A stretch of 64,000 bases of DNA. Source: Mycetocola zhujimingii. Its GTDB lineage: Bacteria; Actinomycetota; Actinomycetes; Actinomycetales; Microbacteriaceae. Location of the stretch: contig NZ_CP026949.1 of the NCBI RefSeq assembly GCF_003065425.1, positions 2,046,001-2,110,000 on the forward strand, read 5' to 3'. Position numbers and translations under genes: made by a program. The notes under the pieces were generated by a model. It worked only from the letters and a program-made list of their open reading frames with translations, was not told where the DNA came from and ran no database searches. Positions 18,529-29,758 of the stretch are shown one piece after another; position 1 is the stretch's first letter; each line of letters begins with the position of its first letter.

Positions 18529-19447
18529 AGCGAATCCTTGGGTCAAGTGCCGCGTAGAGCAGGTCGACGAGCAGGTTGGCGACCACGAAGATGATCACCA
18601 TCACGGCGATGAACGACACGACGGTCGGACCCTCGCCGAGGGTGATCGCCCGGTAGACGGTTCCACCGACACCGTTGATGTTGAAGATGCCCTCTGTGAC
18701 GATCGCACCGACCATGAGCGAACCGAGGTCAACACCGAGGTAGGTGACGACGGGAACGAGCGAGTTGCGCAGCACGTGCACTGTGACAACCCGACGGCGC
18801 GAGAGGCCCTTCGCGGTGGCCGTTCGGACGAAGTCGGCGTTGAGGTTGTCTGCCACGCTCGCGCGGGTAAGCCGGACGATGTAGGCGAACGACACCGATG
18901 CGAGTACGAGCGCGGGGAGAACGAGTTCACTCCAGGGCGCGTCGCCCGAGACCGTGGGCCGGAACCAGCCCAGCTGGATTCCGAAGACATACTGCGCAAC
19001 GAAGCCGATGACGAAGGTCGGCACGGAGATGAGCAGGAGGCTCACGACGAGTGCGCTGGTGTCGAACCACTTGCCCTTGCGCAGGCCGGCGATGAGGCCG
19101 ACGAGGATTCCGGCGAACGCTTCGAAGACGAGCGCGAGGAGCGCGAGGCGTGCGGTGACGGGGAAAGCGGATGCCATCACATCGGCGACGGGGCGGCCGG
19201 AGTATGTGGTTCCGAGGTCACCCTGGAAGAGCCCGGCGATGTACAGGAAGTACTGCACGATGAAGGGCTTGTCGAGGTTGTACTCGGCCCGGATCTGCGC
19301 GATGACGCTCGGCGCGGGAGGCCGGTCACCGAACAGCGCGGCAATGGGGTCCCCTGGCAGGGAGAACACCATGAAGTAGATGAGGAAGGTGGCCCCGAAA
19401 AAAACGGGGATCATCTGAAGAATGCGTTTACCTGTGTACCAGAGCAT
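18518..19447 (-). CDS. dppB: Peptide/nickel-type ABC transporter permease (DppB-like)
   Basis: A 309-residue DppB/OppB-type permease with six helices. MIPVFFGATFLIYFMVFSLPGDP at residues 12-34 is the family N-terminal signature, and ATAKGLSRRRVVTVHVLRNSLVPVVTYLG is the ATPase-contact loop. It is the first gene after a perfect 34-bp palindrome that follows the receptor gene, so it is probably transcribed by partial readthrough. Confidence 0.93.
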   Translation of the reverse strand: MLWYTGKRILQMIPVFFGATFLIYFMVFSLPGDPIAALFGDRPPAPSVIAQIRAEYNLDKPFIVQYFLYIAGLFQGDLGTTYSGRPVADVMASAFPVTARLALLALVFEAFAGILVGLIAGLRKGKWFDTSALVVSLLLISVPTFVIGFVAQYVFGIQLGWFRPTVSGDAPWSELVLPALVLASVSFAYIVRLTRASVADNLNADFVRTATAKGLSRRRVVTVHVLRNSLVPVVTYLGVDLGSLMVGAIVTEGIFNINGVGGTVYRAITLGEGPTVVSFIAVMVIIFVVANLLVDLLYAALDPRIRYAK

Positions 19448-19509
19448 CAGGTTATTTCGCCGGGTCGAACGTACATGGTTGTCACAATCACTGGTTGATT
19501 CTAGTCAAT

Positions 19510-19543
19510 GAAATGTCCGGGGCGAATTCGCCCCGGACATTTC
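19510..19543. terminator. Perfect 34-bp palindrome between dppA and dppB (attenuating hairpin)
   Basis: Positions 19510-19543 read identically on both strands (17-bp arms, centre GAATTC, GTCCGGGGC core). On the minus-strand transcript it lies 27 nt after the dppA stop and about 60 nt before dppB. Such elements let the receptor be made in excess over the membrane complex, by premature termination or by 3'-end protection. Confidence 0.8.
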
Positions 19544-19569
19544 ACTTGTGCGGTCTGGGCTGGGTGAGC

Positions 19570-21261
19570 CTAGCCCTTGGTGATCTCGTGGTACAGCGGG
19601 ACGGAGTCCCAACCGAACACCACGTTGTCGACGGTGTCAGCCGAGACACCGGTCACGTTGGAGTACCACAGCGGGATGGCCGGGAGGTCCTTGAGCAGGA
19701 CTTCCTGTGCTTCCTGGTACTTCGCGGTTGCGTCTTCGACGTTGGACGCGCTTGCGCCTTCCTCGAGGAGTGCTTCGAACTCTTCGCTCGAGTAGTCCTC
19801 GTAGTTCGATCCGGCGCCTGTGACGTACAGCGGAGCGAGGAAGTTGTACAGCGACGGGTAGTCAGCCTGCCATCCGGCGCGCGTTCCACCGGTCAGCTTG
19901 TCGTTGTCGCGGTCGTCGATCGCTGCTGCGAACGTCGGGTACGGCTTGCCCTGTGCGGTGATGCCGAGGGTGTTCGCGATGCTGTTGGTCACAGCGTCGA
20001 CCCAGCCCTGGTGGCCACCGTCAGAGTTGTACGCGATGTCGAAGACGGTGTCGCCGTATGGTGCGATGGCGTCAGCCTCTGCCCACAGCTTCTTGGCTTC
20101 GTCGGGGTTGTATTCGAGTACTTCAGCGCCCTCGAGGTCGTCGGTCCAGCCGTCGATCACCGGCGAGGTGAAGTCGGTTGCCGGGGTGCGAGTTCCCTGG
20201 AAGATCACGTCGGTGATCTCTTCGCGGTTGATTGCCATCGAGATGGCGGCACGACGGAGCTTGCCTTCTTCGCCGCTCCAGTGCTCGAGGTAGTACGGCA
20301 TGTTGAAGCCCTGGAAGATCGCGGCAGCCTGGTTCACTGCACGGTCGCCGAAGTCGCTCTCGTAGGTCTCGAATGCCGAGTCCGGGATAGCGTCGAGAAC
20401 ATCGAGGTTACCCGCGAGGACGTCCGCGTACGCGGCATCCTGCGTGGCGTAGAAGATGATCTCAAGGCCGCCGTTGACGGGCTTGCGAACGCCTTCGTAG
20501 TCCGGGTTGGTGACGAGGTTGATCTTTTCCTCGTGAACCCAGGCGCCTTCGCCGTCGAGCATGTACGGACCGTTGCCGATCGGGTTCTCGCCGAAGGCTT
20601 CCATGTCTTCGAACGCTGCGCTCGGCAGCGGCATGAATGCCGTGTAGCCGAGACGAAGCGGCCAGTCAGCCTCAGGAACCGAGAGTTCGACGGTGAACGT
20701 CTTGTCGTCGACAACCTTCAGTCCCGACATCTCCTCAGCGAGCGGGTCGCCGACCTGAATCGGGTTTCCCTCTTCGTCAACGGCGCCGCTGGGGTCGTCC
20801 TTCGAGTTCTGCAGGTCGGAGAATCCGACGATGTTGTCGAAGAAGTACGAGCCACCCTGAGCGTTGTCGTACAGCACCGCATAGTTCCATGCGTCGACGA
20901 ACGACTCCGATGTGACTTCTTCGTCGTTGGTGAACTTCCAGCCATCTTTGAGAGTGACGGTCCAGTTGGTGGCGTCGTCAGACTCGATGGACTCGGCAAC
21001 TTCGTTCTCGATGGCGCCTTCGGCGTCGTACGAGACGAGTCCGGCGAAGATCGAGGTCATGATCTTCCCGCCACCGGTTTCGGTGGTGTTGGCGGGGAGC
21101 AGAGACATCTGCGGCTCGCTGCCGTTCGTGGTGATGATTGCGTCAGTGTCAGCCCCGGACGACTTCTCAGTCGAGCCACCGCTGCTGCTGCAGCCCGTGA
21201 GCGCCAGGGCGCCGACAGACAACAGCGCGACGGCGCTAAGGCCTACGCGTGATCTTTTCAA
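19570..21261 (-). CDS. dppA: Peptide ABC transporter substrate-binding lipoprotein
   Basis: A 563-residue family 5 extracellular solute-binding protein. The lipobox is ALTGC with Cys24, followed by a Ser/Gly linker; mature segments TETGGGKIMTSIFAGLVSYDAEGAIENEVAESIE and WTVTLKDGWKFTNDEEVTSESFVDAWNYA are typical of oligopeptide receptors. I chose a TTG start because a perfect AGGAGG lies 4 nt before it (21266-21271) and the frame upstream is arginine-rich leader DNA; the frame is open to 21285. It heads the dpp operon and binds the transported peptide outside the cell. Confidence 0.93.
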   Translation of the reverse strand: MKRSRVGLSAVALLSVGALALTGCSSSGGSTEKSSGADTDAIITTNGSEPQMSLLPANTTETGGGKIMTSIFAGLVSYDAEGAIENEVAESIESDDATNWTVTLKDGWKFTNDEEVTSESFVDAWNYAVLYDNAQGGSYFFDNIVGFSDLQNSKDDPSGAVDEEGNPIQVGDPLAEEMSGLKVVDDKTFTVELSVPEADWPLRLGYTAFMPLPSAAFEDMEAFGENPIGNGPYMLDGEGAWVHEEKINLVTNPDYEGVRKPVNGGLEIIFYATQDAAYADVLAGNLDVLDAIPDSAFETYESDFGDRAVNQAAAIFQGFNMPYYLEHWSGEEGKLRRAAISMAINREEITDVIFQGTRTPATDFTSPVIDGWTDDLEGAEVLEYNPDEAKKLWAEADAIAPYGDTVFDIAYNSDGGHQGWVDAVTNSIANTLGITAQGKPYPTFAAAIDDRDNDKLTGGTRAGWQADYPSLYNFLAPLYVTGAGSNYEDYSSEEFEALLEEGASASNVEDATAKYQEAQEVLLKDLPAIPLWYSNVTGVSADTVDNVVFGWDSVPLYHEITKG

Positions 21262-21327
21262 TTTTCCTCCTGTGCGAGTGCGCACGGCAGACAGTTTTAT
21301 GCCCCGACTGCGGTGCTGGATACAAGA

Positions 21328-21357
21328 ACCATAGGTAGCGCTTCACCCCAACTGCAA
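21328..21357 (-). promoter_or_regulatory. Candidate dppA promoter
   Basis: On the minus strand, TTGCAG (21357-21352), an 18-nt spacer and TATGGT (21333-21328) form a plausible sigma-A promoter, giving a leader of about 60 nt before the TTG start. Confidence 0.45.
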
Positions 21358-21392
21358 ATTTGTCGGGTGAATCGTTACTTACTGGAAACGTG

Positions 21393-21421
21393 ATGTGCGA
21401 AATATTGGCTAATTCGCACAT
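21393..21421. promoter_or_regulatory. 9-bp inverted repeat in the dppA/CPBP divergent region
   Basis: ATGTGCGAA (21393-21401) and TTCGCACAT (21413-21421) form a perfect inverted repeat with an 11-nt AT-rich centre, followed by a short T-run. It lies upstream of both divergent genes, so an operator is as likely as a terminator. No adjacent regulator gene is seen. Confidence 0.45.
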
Positions 21422-21491
21422 TTTCTGCTCAGAAGGCTCGTTCGGCGCAATTCTTCGGCAAGGATGGCCTCAGAGACGGTACGGAGGTGCA

Positions 21492-22259
21492 ATGGTGATA
21501 ACCCCGGCCAGGCGCGCGTGGTGGGAAATCGCCATCGTTCTCGGTCTCTCCGTCGGCGCATCCGCCGTCTACTCGCTTGTGTCGCTGACCGACCGATTGA
21601 CGTCAGGTGTTCCCCTTTCCGACCAGAGCGCGAGTCTCAATCAGTCGCGCAGTGAGCGGGAGTGGCTGGACTTCACGTACCAGTTCCTCGGGATCTTTTT
21701 CGAACTCTTCGTCGTTGCGCTCGCGCTGTATCTGCTCTGGACCGCGTCCGCGAGTGGTGCGGCGCGAATCGGCCTCACCTTTGCCGAACCCGGTCGTGAC
21801 GTTCGACGCGGCGTCGTCCTCTTTCTCGCCATCGGCATCCCCGGCATAGCGTTCTATCTCATCGGCCGGCTCGTGGGAATCACCGTGGGGATAGAGACCT
21901 CGCCCCTCGACACCCACTGGTGGACCGTACCGATCCTGATCTTCTCCGCCCTTCGCGCCGCGCTCGTCGAAGAGGTCATTGTGATCGGCTACCTGTTCAC
22001 CCGGCTGAGAGAGCGGGGCTGGTCGGACTGGACCATCATCCTGTCGACCGCACTCCTCCGAGGCAGCTATCACCTCTATCAGGGCATCGGGCCGTTCTTC
22101 GGCAACGTCGCGATGGGCATTGTGTTCGGCTGGTGCTACCGAAGGTGGGGCAGGGTGATGCCCCTCGTCATCGCGCACCTGTTGCTCGATGTCGTGTCGT
22201 TTGTGGGTTATCCGCTGGCGGTCGGGTTGTTCCCCGAGTTTTTCGCGGTGCCCCGGTAG
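21492..22259 (+). CDS. CPBP family intramembrane metalloprotease-like protein
   Basis: A 255-residue CPBP (CAAX protease/bacteriocin-processing) family protein with about seven membrane helices. Motif 1 reads E160-E161-VIVIGYL, so the usual arginine of EExxxR is missing; motif 2 histidine is H194 (GSYHLYQG) and motif 3 histidine is H229 (IAHLLLD). ATG 21492 has GGAGG 4 nt upstream, so the longer open frame from 21360 is not used. Substrate is unknown; a role in cleaving or maturing a membrane protein is family inference. Confidence 0.85.
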   Translation: MVITPARRAWWEIAIVLGLSVGASAVYSLVSLTDRLTSGVPLSDQSASLNQSRSEREWLDFTYQFLGIFFELFVVALALYLLWTASASGAARIGLTFAEPGRDVRRGVVLFLAIGIPGIAFYLIGRLVGITVGIETSPLDTHWWTVPILIFSALRAALVEEVIVIGYLFTRLRERGWSDWTIILSTALLRGSYHLYQGIGPFFGNVAMGIVFGWCYRRWGRVMPLVIAHLLLDVVSFVGYPLAVGLFPEFFAVPR

Positions 22260-22358
22260 GCGATCCCACCTCTTGTTTGGCAACGCAACAAACCATTAGT
22301 GTTGCCCCAGCGCACAGGGTGGTGCGCCGCGCGACGCCGCGCGAACTTGAGGAGGACC

Positions 22359-22709
22359 ATGCCACACGACGACACGGGTACCCACACCCCAGGAACGGCT
22401 ATCGACTACATCGCGATAGAAGAGTCACCGGACTTCATCGCTCACAAACGCACACACAGGAGCTTTGTCTTCCCGCTGGCCGTTGCGTTCCTGCTCTGGT
22501 ATTTCGCCTACGTTCTGCTGGCGGACTACGCGCACGAATTCATGGCGACAAAGGTCATCGGCAACATCAACATCGGCCTCATCCTCGGACTCAGCCAGTT
22601 CGTGACCACATTCGCGATCACCACCTGGTATGTCTCGTTTGCCAACCGCAAACTCGACCCGGCCGCAGAGAAATTCCGCAACGAGCTCGAGGAGGCTGAG
22701 CGAGCATGA
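22359..22709 (+). CDS. DUF485 membrane protein
   Basis: A 116-residue DUF485 (YjcH-like) protein with two transmembrane helices, SFVFPLAVAFLLWYFAYVLLADY and GLILGLSQFVTTFAITTWYV, and a charged C-terminal tail. GAGGAGG lies 3 nt before the ATG. Its stop overlaps the actP start by 4 nt (ATGA). DUF485 proteins are the constant small partner of ActP-type acetate symporters. Confidence 0.93.
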   Translation: MPHDDTGTHTPGTAIDYIAIEESPDFIAHKRTHRSFVFPLAVAFLLWYFAYVLLADYAHEFMATKVIGNINIGLILGLSQFVTTFAITTWYVSFANRKLDPAAEKFRNELEEAERA

Positions 22710-24289
22710 AAACTGTTGGTGATCCCGTCCTGAACATCTCCATCTTCGCGGCGTTCGTCGTCGTGACGCTCATCATCGTTATCCGGGCATCGCGCTCGAA
22801 CAAGACGGCGAACGACTTCTATGCTGCCGGCCGCTCATTCAGCGGCGGACAAAACGGAACCGCAATCGCGGGCGACTACCTGTCTGCCGCGTCATTCCTC
22901 GGTATCTGCGGCGCCATCGCGGTGAACGGATACGACGGCTTCCTCTATTCCATCGGCTTCCTGGTGGCGTGGCTCGTTGCACTCCTTCTCGTCGCTGAAC
23001 TGCTTCGGAACACGGGCAAGTTCACGATGGCGGATGTCCTCTCCTTCCGCCTGAAGGAACGCCCGGTCCGCCTCGCGGCCGCGACCGCAACCCTCGCGGT
23101 GTGCTTCTTCTACCTGCTCGCGCAGATGGCGGGCGCCGGTGGACTCGTGTCGCTGCTCCTCGGAGTCAACGATCGGGTCGGCCAGTCCGTTGTCATCGCC
23201 GTCGTGGGCATCATCATGATCGCCTACGTACTCATCGGCGGTATGAAGGGCACCACCTGGGTGCAGATCATCAAGGCTGTGCTCCTCATCGCGGGCGCTG
23301 GAGTGATGACCGTCTGGGTACTCGCTCTCAACGGCTTCAACCTGTCGGCCCTTCTCGGCCAGGCGGTCGCCGTCGCTGGCGAGGACATCCTCAACCCGGG
23401 TGCGCAGTACGGAGCAACGGGTACGTCACGCCTCGACTTCGTGTCGCTTGCGCTCGCGCTCGTGCTCGGAACTGCCGGTCTCCCCCACGTACTCATGCGG
23501 TTCTACACGGTGCCGACCGCGAAGGAAGCCCGACGCAGCGTGGTGTGGGCCATCTGGCTCATCGGCCTGTTCTACCTGTTCACCCTGGTGCTCGGCTACG
23601 GCGCCGCGTACCTCGTCGGCGCGGAGCGGATCCTCGCCGCACCCGGTGGAGTGAACTCGGCTGCCCCACTGCTCGCGTTCGAGCTGGGTGGGTCGATTCT
23701 GCTCGGCATCATTTCCGCCGTTGCTTTCGCGACGATCCTCGCGGTTGTTGCGGGTCTCACCATCACCGCGGCAACCTCCTTCGCTCACGACGTGTACGCG
23801 AACGTGATCAAGAAGGGTGCCGTTCCCCCGAACGGCGAGGTGAAGGTGGCGCGGATCACCGTCGTGGCGATCGGCTTGCTGGCTATCGCCGGCGGAATCG
23901 GCGTTCAGGGACAGAACATCGCGTTCCTCGTCGCCCTCGCGTTCGCCATCGCGGCGAGCGCGAACCTGCCGACCATCCTGTACTCGCTGTTCTGGCGCAA
24001 GTTCACCACCCGTGGTGCGCTGTGGAGCATGTACGGCGGGCTCGCATCGGCATTGATCCTGATCATCTTCTCGCCGGTCATTTCCGGCGCGGAGACCTCG
24101 ATGTTCAAGGACGTGGACTTCTCCTGGTTCCCGCTCAACAACCCGGGTATCGTGTCGATTCCGCTCGGCTTCCTGCTGGGCTGGCTCGGGACCGTCACCT
24201 CGAAGGTCAAGGAAGACCCGCGGATCGCAGCCGAGATGGAGGTGCGCTCTCTCACCGGACACGGTGCGGAGAAGGCATCGTCGCACTAG
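22706..24289 (+). CDS. actP: Cation/acetate symporter (sodium:solute symporter family)
   Basis: A 527-residue SSS-family transporter of the ActP type with about 13 helices, taking up acetate or other short monocarboxylates with a cation. Seen are ASRSNKTANDFYAAGRSFSGGQNGTAIAGDYLSAASFLG and GTAGLPHVLMRFYTVPTAKEARRSV, both family signatures. It overlaps the DUF485 gene by 4 nt and is followed by a hairpin terminator at 24429. Confidence 0.94.
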   Translation: MKTVGDPVLNISIFAAFVVVTLIIVIRASRSNKTANDFYAAGRSFSGGQNGTAIAGDYLSAASFLGICGAIAVNGYDGFLYSIGFLVAWLVALLLVAELLRNTGKFTMADVLSFRLKERPVRLAAATATLAVCFFYLLAQMAGAGGLVSLLLGVNDRVGQSVVIAVVGIIMIAYVLIGGMKGTTWVQIIKAVLLIAGAGVMTVWVLALNGFNLSALLGQAVAVAGEDILNPGAQYGATGTSRLDFVSLALALVLGTAGLPHVLMRFYTVPTAKEARRSVVWAIWLIGLFYLFTLVLGYGAAYLVGAERILAAPGGVNSAAPLLAFELGGSILLGIISAVAFATILAVVAGLTITAATSFAHDVYANVIKKGAVPPNGEVKVARITVVAIGLLAIAGGIGVQGQNIAFLVALAFAIAASANLPTILYSLFWRKFTTRGALWSMYGGLASALILIIFSPVISGAETSMFKDVDFSWFPLNNPGIVSIPLGFLLGWLGTVTSKVKEDPRIAAEMEVRSLTGHGAEKASSH

Positions 24290-24300
24290 GTCGGTAGCCC

Positions 24301-24900
24301 GGTTCGGGTGCCCGACCGGGTGCCCGACTCGGGTACGGGCGGGGAGGACGTTTTCTCCTCAGCTCCGTGAGGCGAAGCCTCACGAACGGCGGCAGCCCTT
24401 ACCAAGGAAATCTCTCAACGAAACGGCGACCCGCAACCATCTCTGTGGTTGCGGGTTCGCTCGTCTTGGCGTGAAGGGCCGGGCAGTCCGGGGGCGTTCG
24501 TCGTCATAACTCGCACCCCGAAAACATCCTCCCCGCCCAGACTTCCTCCCCGCCCGAGATAAGGAAACAGGGTCCAGCTAAGGACCAAAGCTGAGGCTTG
24601 ATCCTTGTCTGGGGCATTTGTCCTTATCTGGGCGGGCGGGGTGAGCGTTTTCGGGGTGCCGAGTTATGGGAGGAAGGAGCGGGGCAAGAACGCGGTGTCT
24701 ATCCGAGCCGCACCCGGTGCCCCGCGCCTTCCTCCCATTGTTTGAGCTGAGGAGAAAATGCTCACCCCGTCCGCGGCCCGGGGCGAGACGCTGAGATAAG
24801 GAAAACGGGCCGAGATAACGAAAAAAGTGGCGATATGGTCCTTGCCTGGCGCTGTTTTCCTTTTCTCAGGGTGGTCGGAGTGGCCAGCGTGGTCGGGTTA
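24301..24900. repeat. Gene-free region of nested, alternating inverted repeats
   Basis: I see no gene in the ~690 nt between actP and gcvP; most of it is inverted repeats. A motif GGGCGGGG(A/T)GRRCRTTTTC occurs in alternating orientation at 24337-24364 (+), 24518-24540 (-), 24629-24656 (+) and 24745-24768 (-). A second motif, GAGATAAGGAAAAC, recurs at 24556, 24620-24630 (inverted), 24793, 24812 and 24854-24869 (inverted). Pairable arms include 24341-24364 with 24745-24768, 24505-24540 with 24629-24668, 24666-24684 with 24720-24738 (18 of 19), 24791-24806 with 24854-24869 (15 of 16), and a CGTGAGGC/GCCTCACG hairpin at 24366-24384. Confidence 0.8.
24429..24456 (+). terminator. Hairpin terminator downstream of actP
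   Basis: ACCCGCAACCA (24429-24439) and TGGTTGCGGGT (24446-24456) form a perfect 11-bp stem with a 6-nt loop, 140 nt after the actP stop. Confidence 0.7.
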
Positions 24901-24967
24901 ACAGGCAATCGCACGAATATCAGGCGAGAACTCGAGAGATCGTCCTGCTAACCGTGCGATTGCCTGT
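24901..24967 (-). terminator. Hairpin terminator downstream of gcvP
   Basis: ACAGGCAATCGCACG (24901-24915) and CGTGCGATTGCCTGT (24953-24967) pair perfectly over 15 bp, with a 37-nt loop, 11 nt past the gcvP stop on the minus strand. Confidence 0.75.
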
Positions 24968-24978
24968 GTTGGGTGCCG

Positions 24979-27833
<2,855 letters not shown>

Positions 27834-27837
<4 letters not shown>

Positions 27838-28208
27838 TCACCGACCAGTGCTGAGTACTCGTCCCAGCTGAGCAGGTTCGACGGCAGTTCGGTGAACCGC
27901 ACCTTGATCAACCAGCCATCGCCGAACGGGTCGCTGTTGACGAGGGCGGAGTCATCGACGACGGCGGCGTTCGCCTCGACCACCGAGCCGTTGACCGGCG
28001 CGAAGAGTTCGCCGACCGACTTGGTCGACTCGATCTCGCCGACGACCGTTCCCGACGCGAGTTCGCTGTCGACAGCGGGGAGTTCGACGAAGACGACATC
28101 GCCGAGCTTGTCGGCGGCGTAGTCCGTGATCCCCACGGTCGCAATGTCACCGTCGATCTCGAGCCATTCGTGTTCCGGGGTGTACTTCAGTGTGGTCTTG
28201 TCCGACAT
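27834..28208 (-). CDS. gcvH: Glycine cleavage system H protein
   Basis: A 124-residue lipoyl carrier that shuttles the aminomethyl group between GcvP, GcvT and the dihydrolipoamide dehydrogenase. The lipoylated lysine is K63 in [17 protein letters not shown]. It starts at 28208, only 3 nt after the gcvT stop, and overlaps gcvP downstream. Confidence 0.96.
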
Positions 28209-28211
28209 GGC

Positions 28212-29333
28212 TTACTTCTCTCTCCGATAGAACGGCAGTGTGGTGACTGTTGCGGGAATTCGAGTGCCTCGAACGTCGACGGCAAGTTCGGTGCCGGGCG
28301 TCGAGGCGGCGGGGTCCACGTACGCCATCATGATCGGATGCCCCAGCGTCGGTGACAGCGCACCGCTCGTTACGGTCCCGACCTCTGCATCGCCGGACAT
28401 CACCGGGTAGCCCGCTCGGCCGGCACGCCTGCCCTCAGCGGTCAGCCCGACGAGCACGCGAGCGTCGTCCGCCGGCCCGGCCTCAACGGCCGCCCGGCCG
28501 ACGAAGTCACCCTCCTTGGAGAGTGCGACCACCCGGCCGAGAGCGGCCTGCACGGGGAACGTCTCGGTGCCGAGTTCGTGGCCGTAGAGCGGCATCCCCG
28601 CTTCGAGGCGCAACGTGTCGCGGCTCGCGAGCCCGGCGGGGACGAGCCCGTGTGCTTCGCCCGCTTCTTCGAGAGCGCGCCACAGCAGCACGGCCGCGTC
28701 GGCCCTGAGGTAGAGCTCGAATCCGTCTTCGCCGGTGTAGCCGGTCCGCGCGATGATGAGGGGCACACCATTGAAAAACCCGTCGGTTGCCCGGTAGTAG
28801 CGCAGTTCGTCGAGAGGGACGCTGAGCTCGCTGAAACCCGTCGTCTGCTCGAGGATAATCCGTGAGTTCGGGCCCTGAACGGCGATGAGGGCGTAGTCGT
28901 CGCTCTGGTCGTCGACGGTGACCTCGAACCCGGCGGCCCGCTCAGACAACGCGGCGGCAGCGGCATCCCGGTTACCCGCGTTAGCGACGACGAGGTACGT
29001 CGTGTCACCGAGCCGGTAAACCACGACGTCGTCGAGGATGCCGCCCGCCTCGGTGAGCAGGAGGCTGTACTTCGCCTGCAGGACGTCGATCGATGACAGC
29101 CGTCCGGCGAGAGCGAAATCGAGGAATCGGCCGGCATCCCGCCCGTACACGAGGATCTCGGCCATGTGAGAGAGATCGAAGATGCCTGCGGCGCTCCGCA
29201 CCGCCGCGTGCTCCGCGAGGTCGCTGGTGTAGCGCACGGGCATCTGCCAGCCGGCGAAATCGGTGAAGCTCGCTCCGAGCTCGGAATGGACCGCGGCGAG
29301 CGGGCTGGTGCGTTCTGGTACGGGATCTGACAC
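28212..29333 (-). CDS. gcvT: Aminomethyltransferase (glycine cleavage T protein)
   Basis: A 373-residue T-protein that transfers the methylene group to tetrahydrofolate and releases ammonia. Seen are FTDFAGWQMPVRY near the N-terminus, GIFDLSHMAEILVYGRDA, ARTGYTGEDGFELYL and the C-terminal GCV_T domain. The GTG start has GGAGA 4 nt upstream and is the first gene behind the glycine riboswitch. Confidence 0.95.
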   Translation of the reverse strand: MSDPVPERTSPLAAVHSELGASFTDFAGWQMPVRYTSDLAEHAAVRSAAGIFDLSHMAEILVYGRDAGRFLDFALAGRLSSIDVLQAKYSLLLTEAGGILDDVVVYRLGDTTYLVVANAGNRDAAAAALSERAAGFEVTVDDQSDDYALIAVQGPNSRIILEQTTGFSELSVPLDELRYYRATDGFFNGVPLIIARTGYTGEDGFELYLRADAAVLLWRALEEAGEAHGLVPAGLASRDTLRLEAGMPLYGHELGTETFPVQAALGRVVALSKEGDFVGRAAVEAGPADDARVLVGLTAEGRRAGRAGYPVMSGDAEVGTVTSGALSPTLGHPIMMAYVDPAASTPGTELAVDVRGTRIPATVTTLPFYRREK

Positions 29334-29403
29334 GAGTTCTCCAGGTGTCGCACGTCGGCGACGATCGCAAAAAGCGGCTGCGGCACTCGAGGTGCCTGAG
29401 GAA

Positions 29404-29592
29404 CTCCCTCTCTGTCATGGGCCTGAGAGTTTCGCTCGCACAGCCGTCGATCACGGCTGGCGGCTTTCACCGTCGGCGGAACGCCAGGCGTTCACTTTCC
29501 AGAGTGGCCAGTTCGATGCGGTACAGAGACCTGAGAGATTGGCAGGGAGGCTTGCTCCTTCGGTGCCGGGCAAGCCCGGCTCTCCCGCATCG
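29404..29592 (-). ncRNA. Tandem glycine riboswitch
   Basis: On the minus strand two glycine aptamers lie in series upstream of gcvT. The first has the GGGAGAG, CCGAAGGAGCAA and AATCTCTCAGGTC landmarks. The second has GACGGTGAAAGCC, GCGAAACTCTCAGGCCC and GACAGAG. This is the classic two-aptamer arrangement that turns on the glycine cleavage operon when glycine is plentiful. The 70 nt to the gcvT start hold the expression platform; I see no clear terminator with a T-run, so control of ribosome access is possible. Confidence 0.92.
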
Positions 29593-29701
29593 CGTGTGCG
29601 GCCCGATATTCGATTTTCGCCCAGCCTACAGTGAGGCGCGCTCAGAGTGCTCGGCATCCCAGAGAAAATCGGCGGGATATTTTTCTTCAGTTCGGGTCAC
29701 A

Positions 29702-29743
29702 TTGACACTAAGATAAGTCTAGTTATAGTCATGGTGACTTTAA
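29702..29743 (+). promoter_or_regulatory. nrtR-nad promoter with overlapping palindromic operator
   Basis: TTGACA (29702-29707), 16 nt and TATAGT (29724-29729) form a near-consensus promoter. An imperfect palindrome, TTATAGTCA (29723-29731), TGG, TGACTTTAA (29735-29743), 8 of 9 positions matching, covers the -10 box and the start point and ends 15 nt before the nrtR ATG. It is the obvious NrtR operator candidate. Confidence 0.75.
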
Positions 29744-29758
29744 CTGGAAGGATTTGTG

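Noticed and set aside
19495-21252. 585-codon frame antisense to dppA
   Set aside because: Shadow frame; it also runs through the dppA start region and palindrome.
23101-24297. 398-codon frame overlapping actP in another phase
   Set aside because: Arginine/histidine-rich out-of-frame translation of actP.
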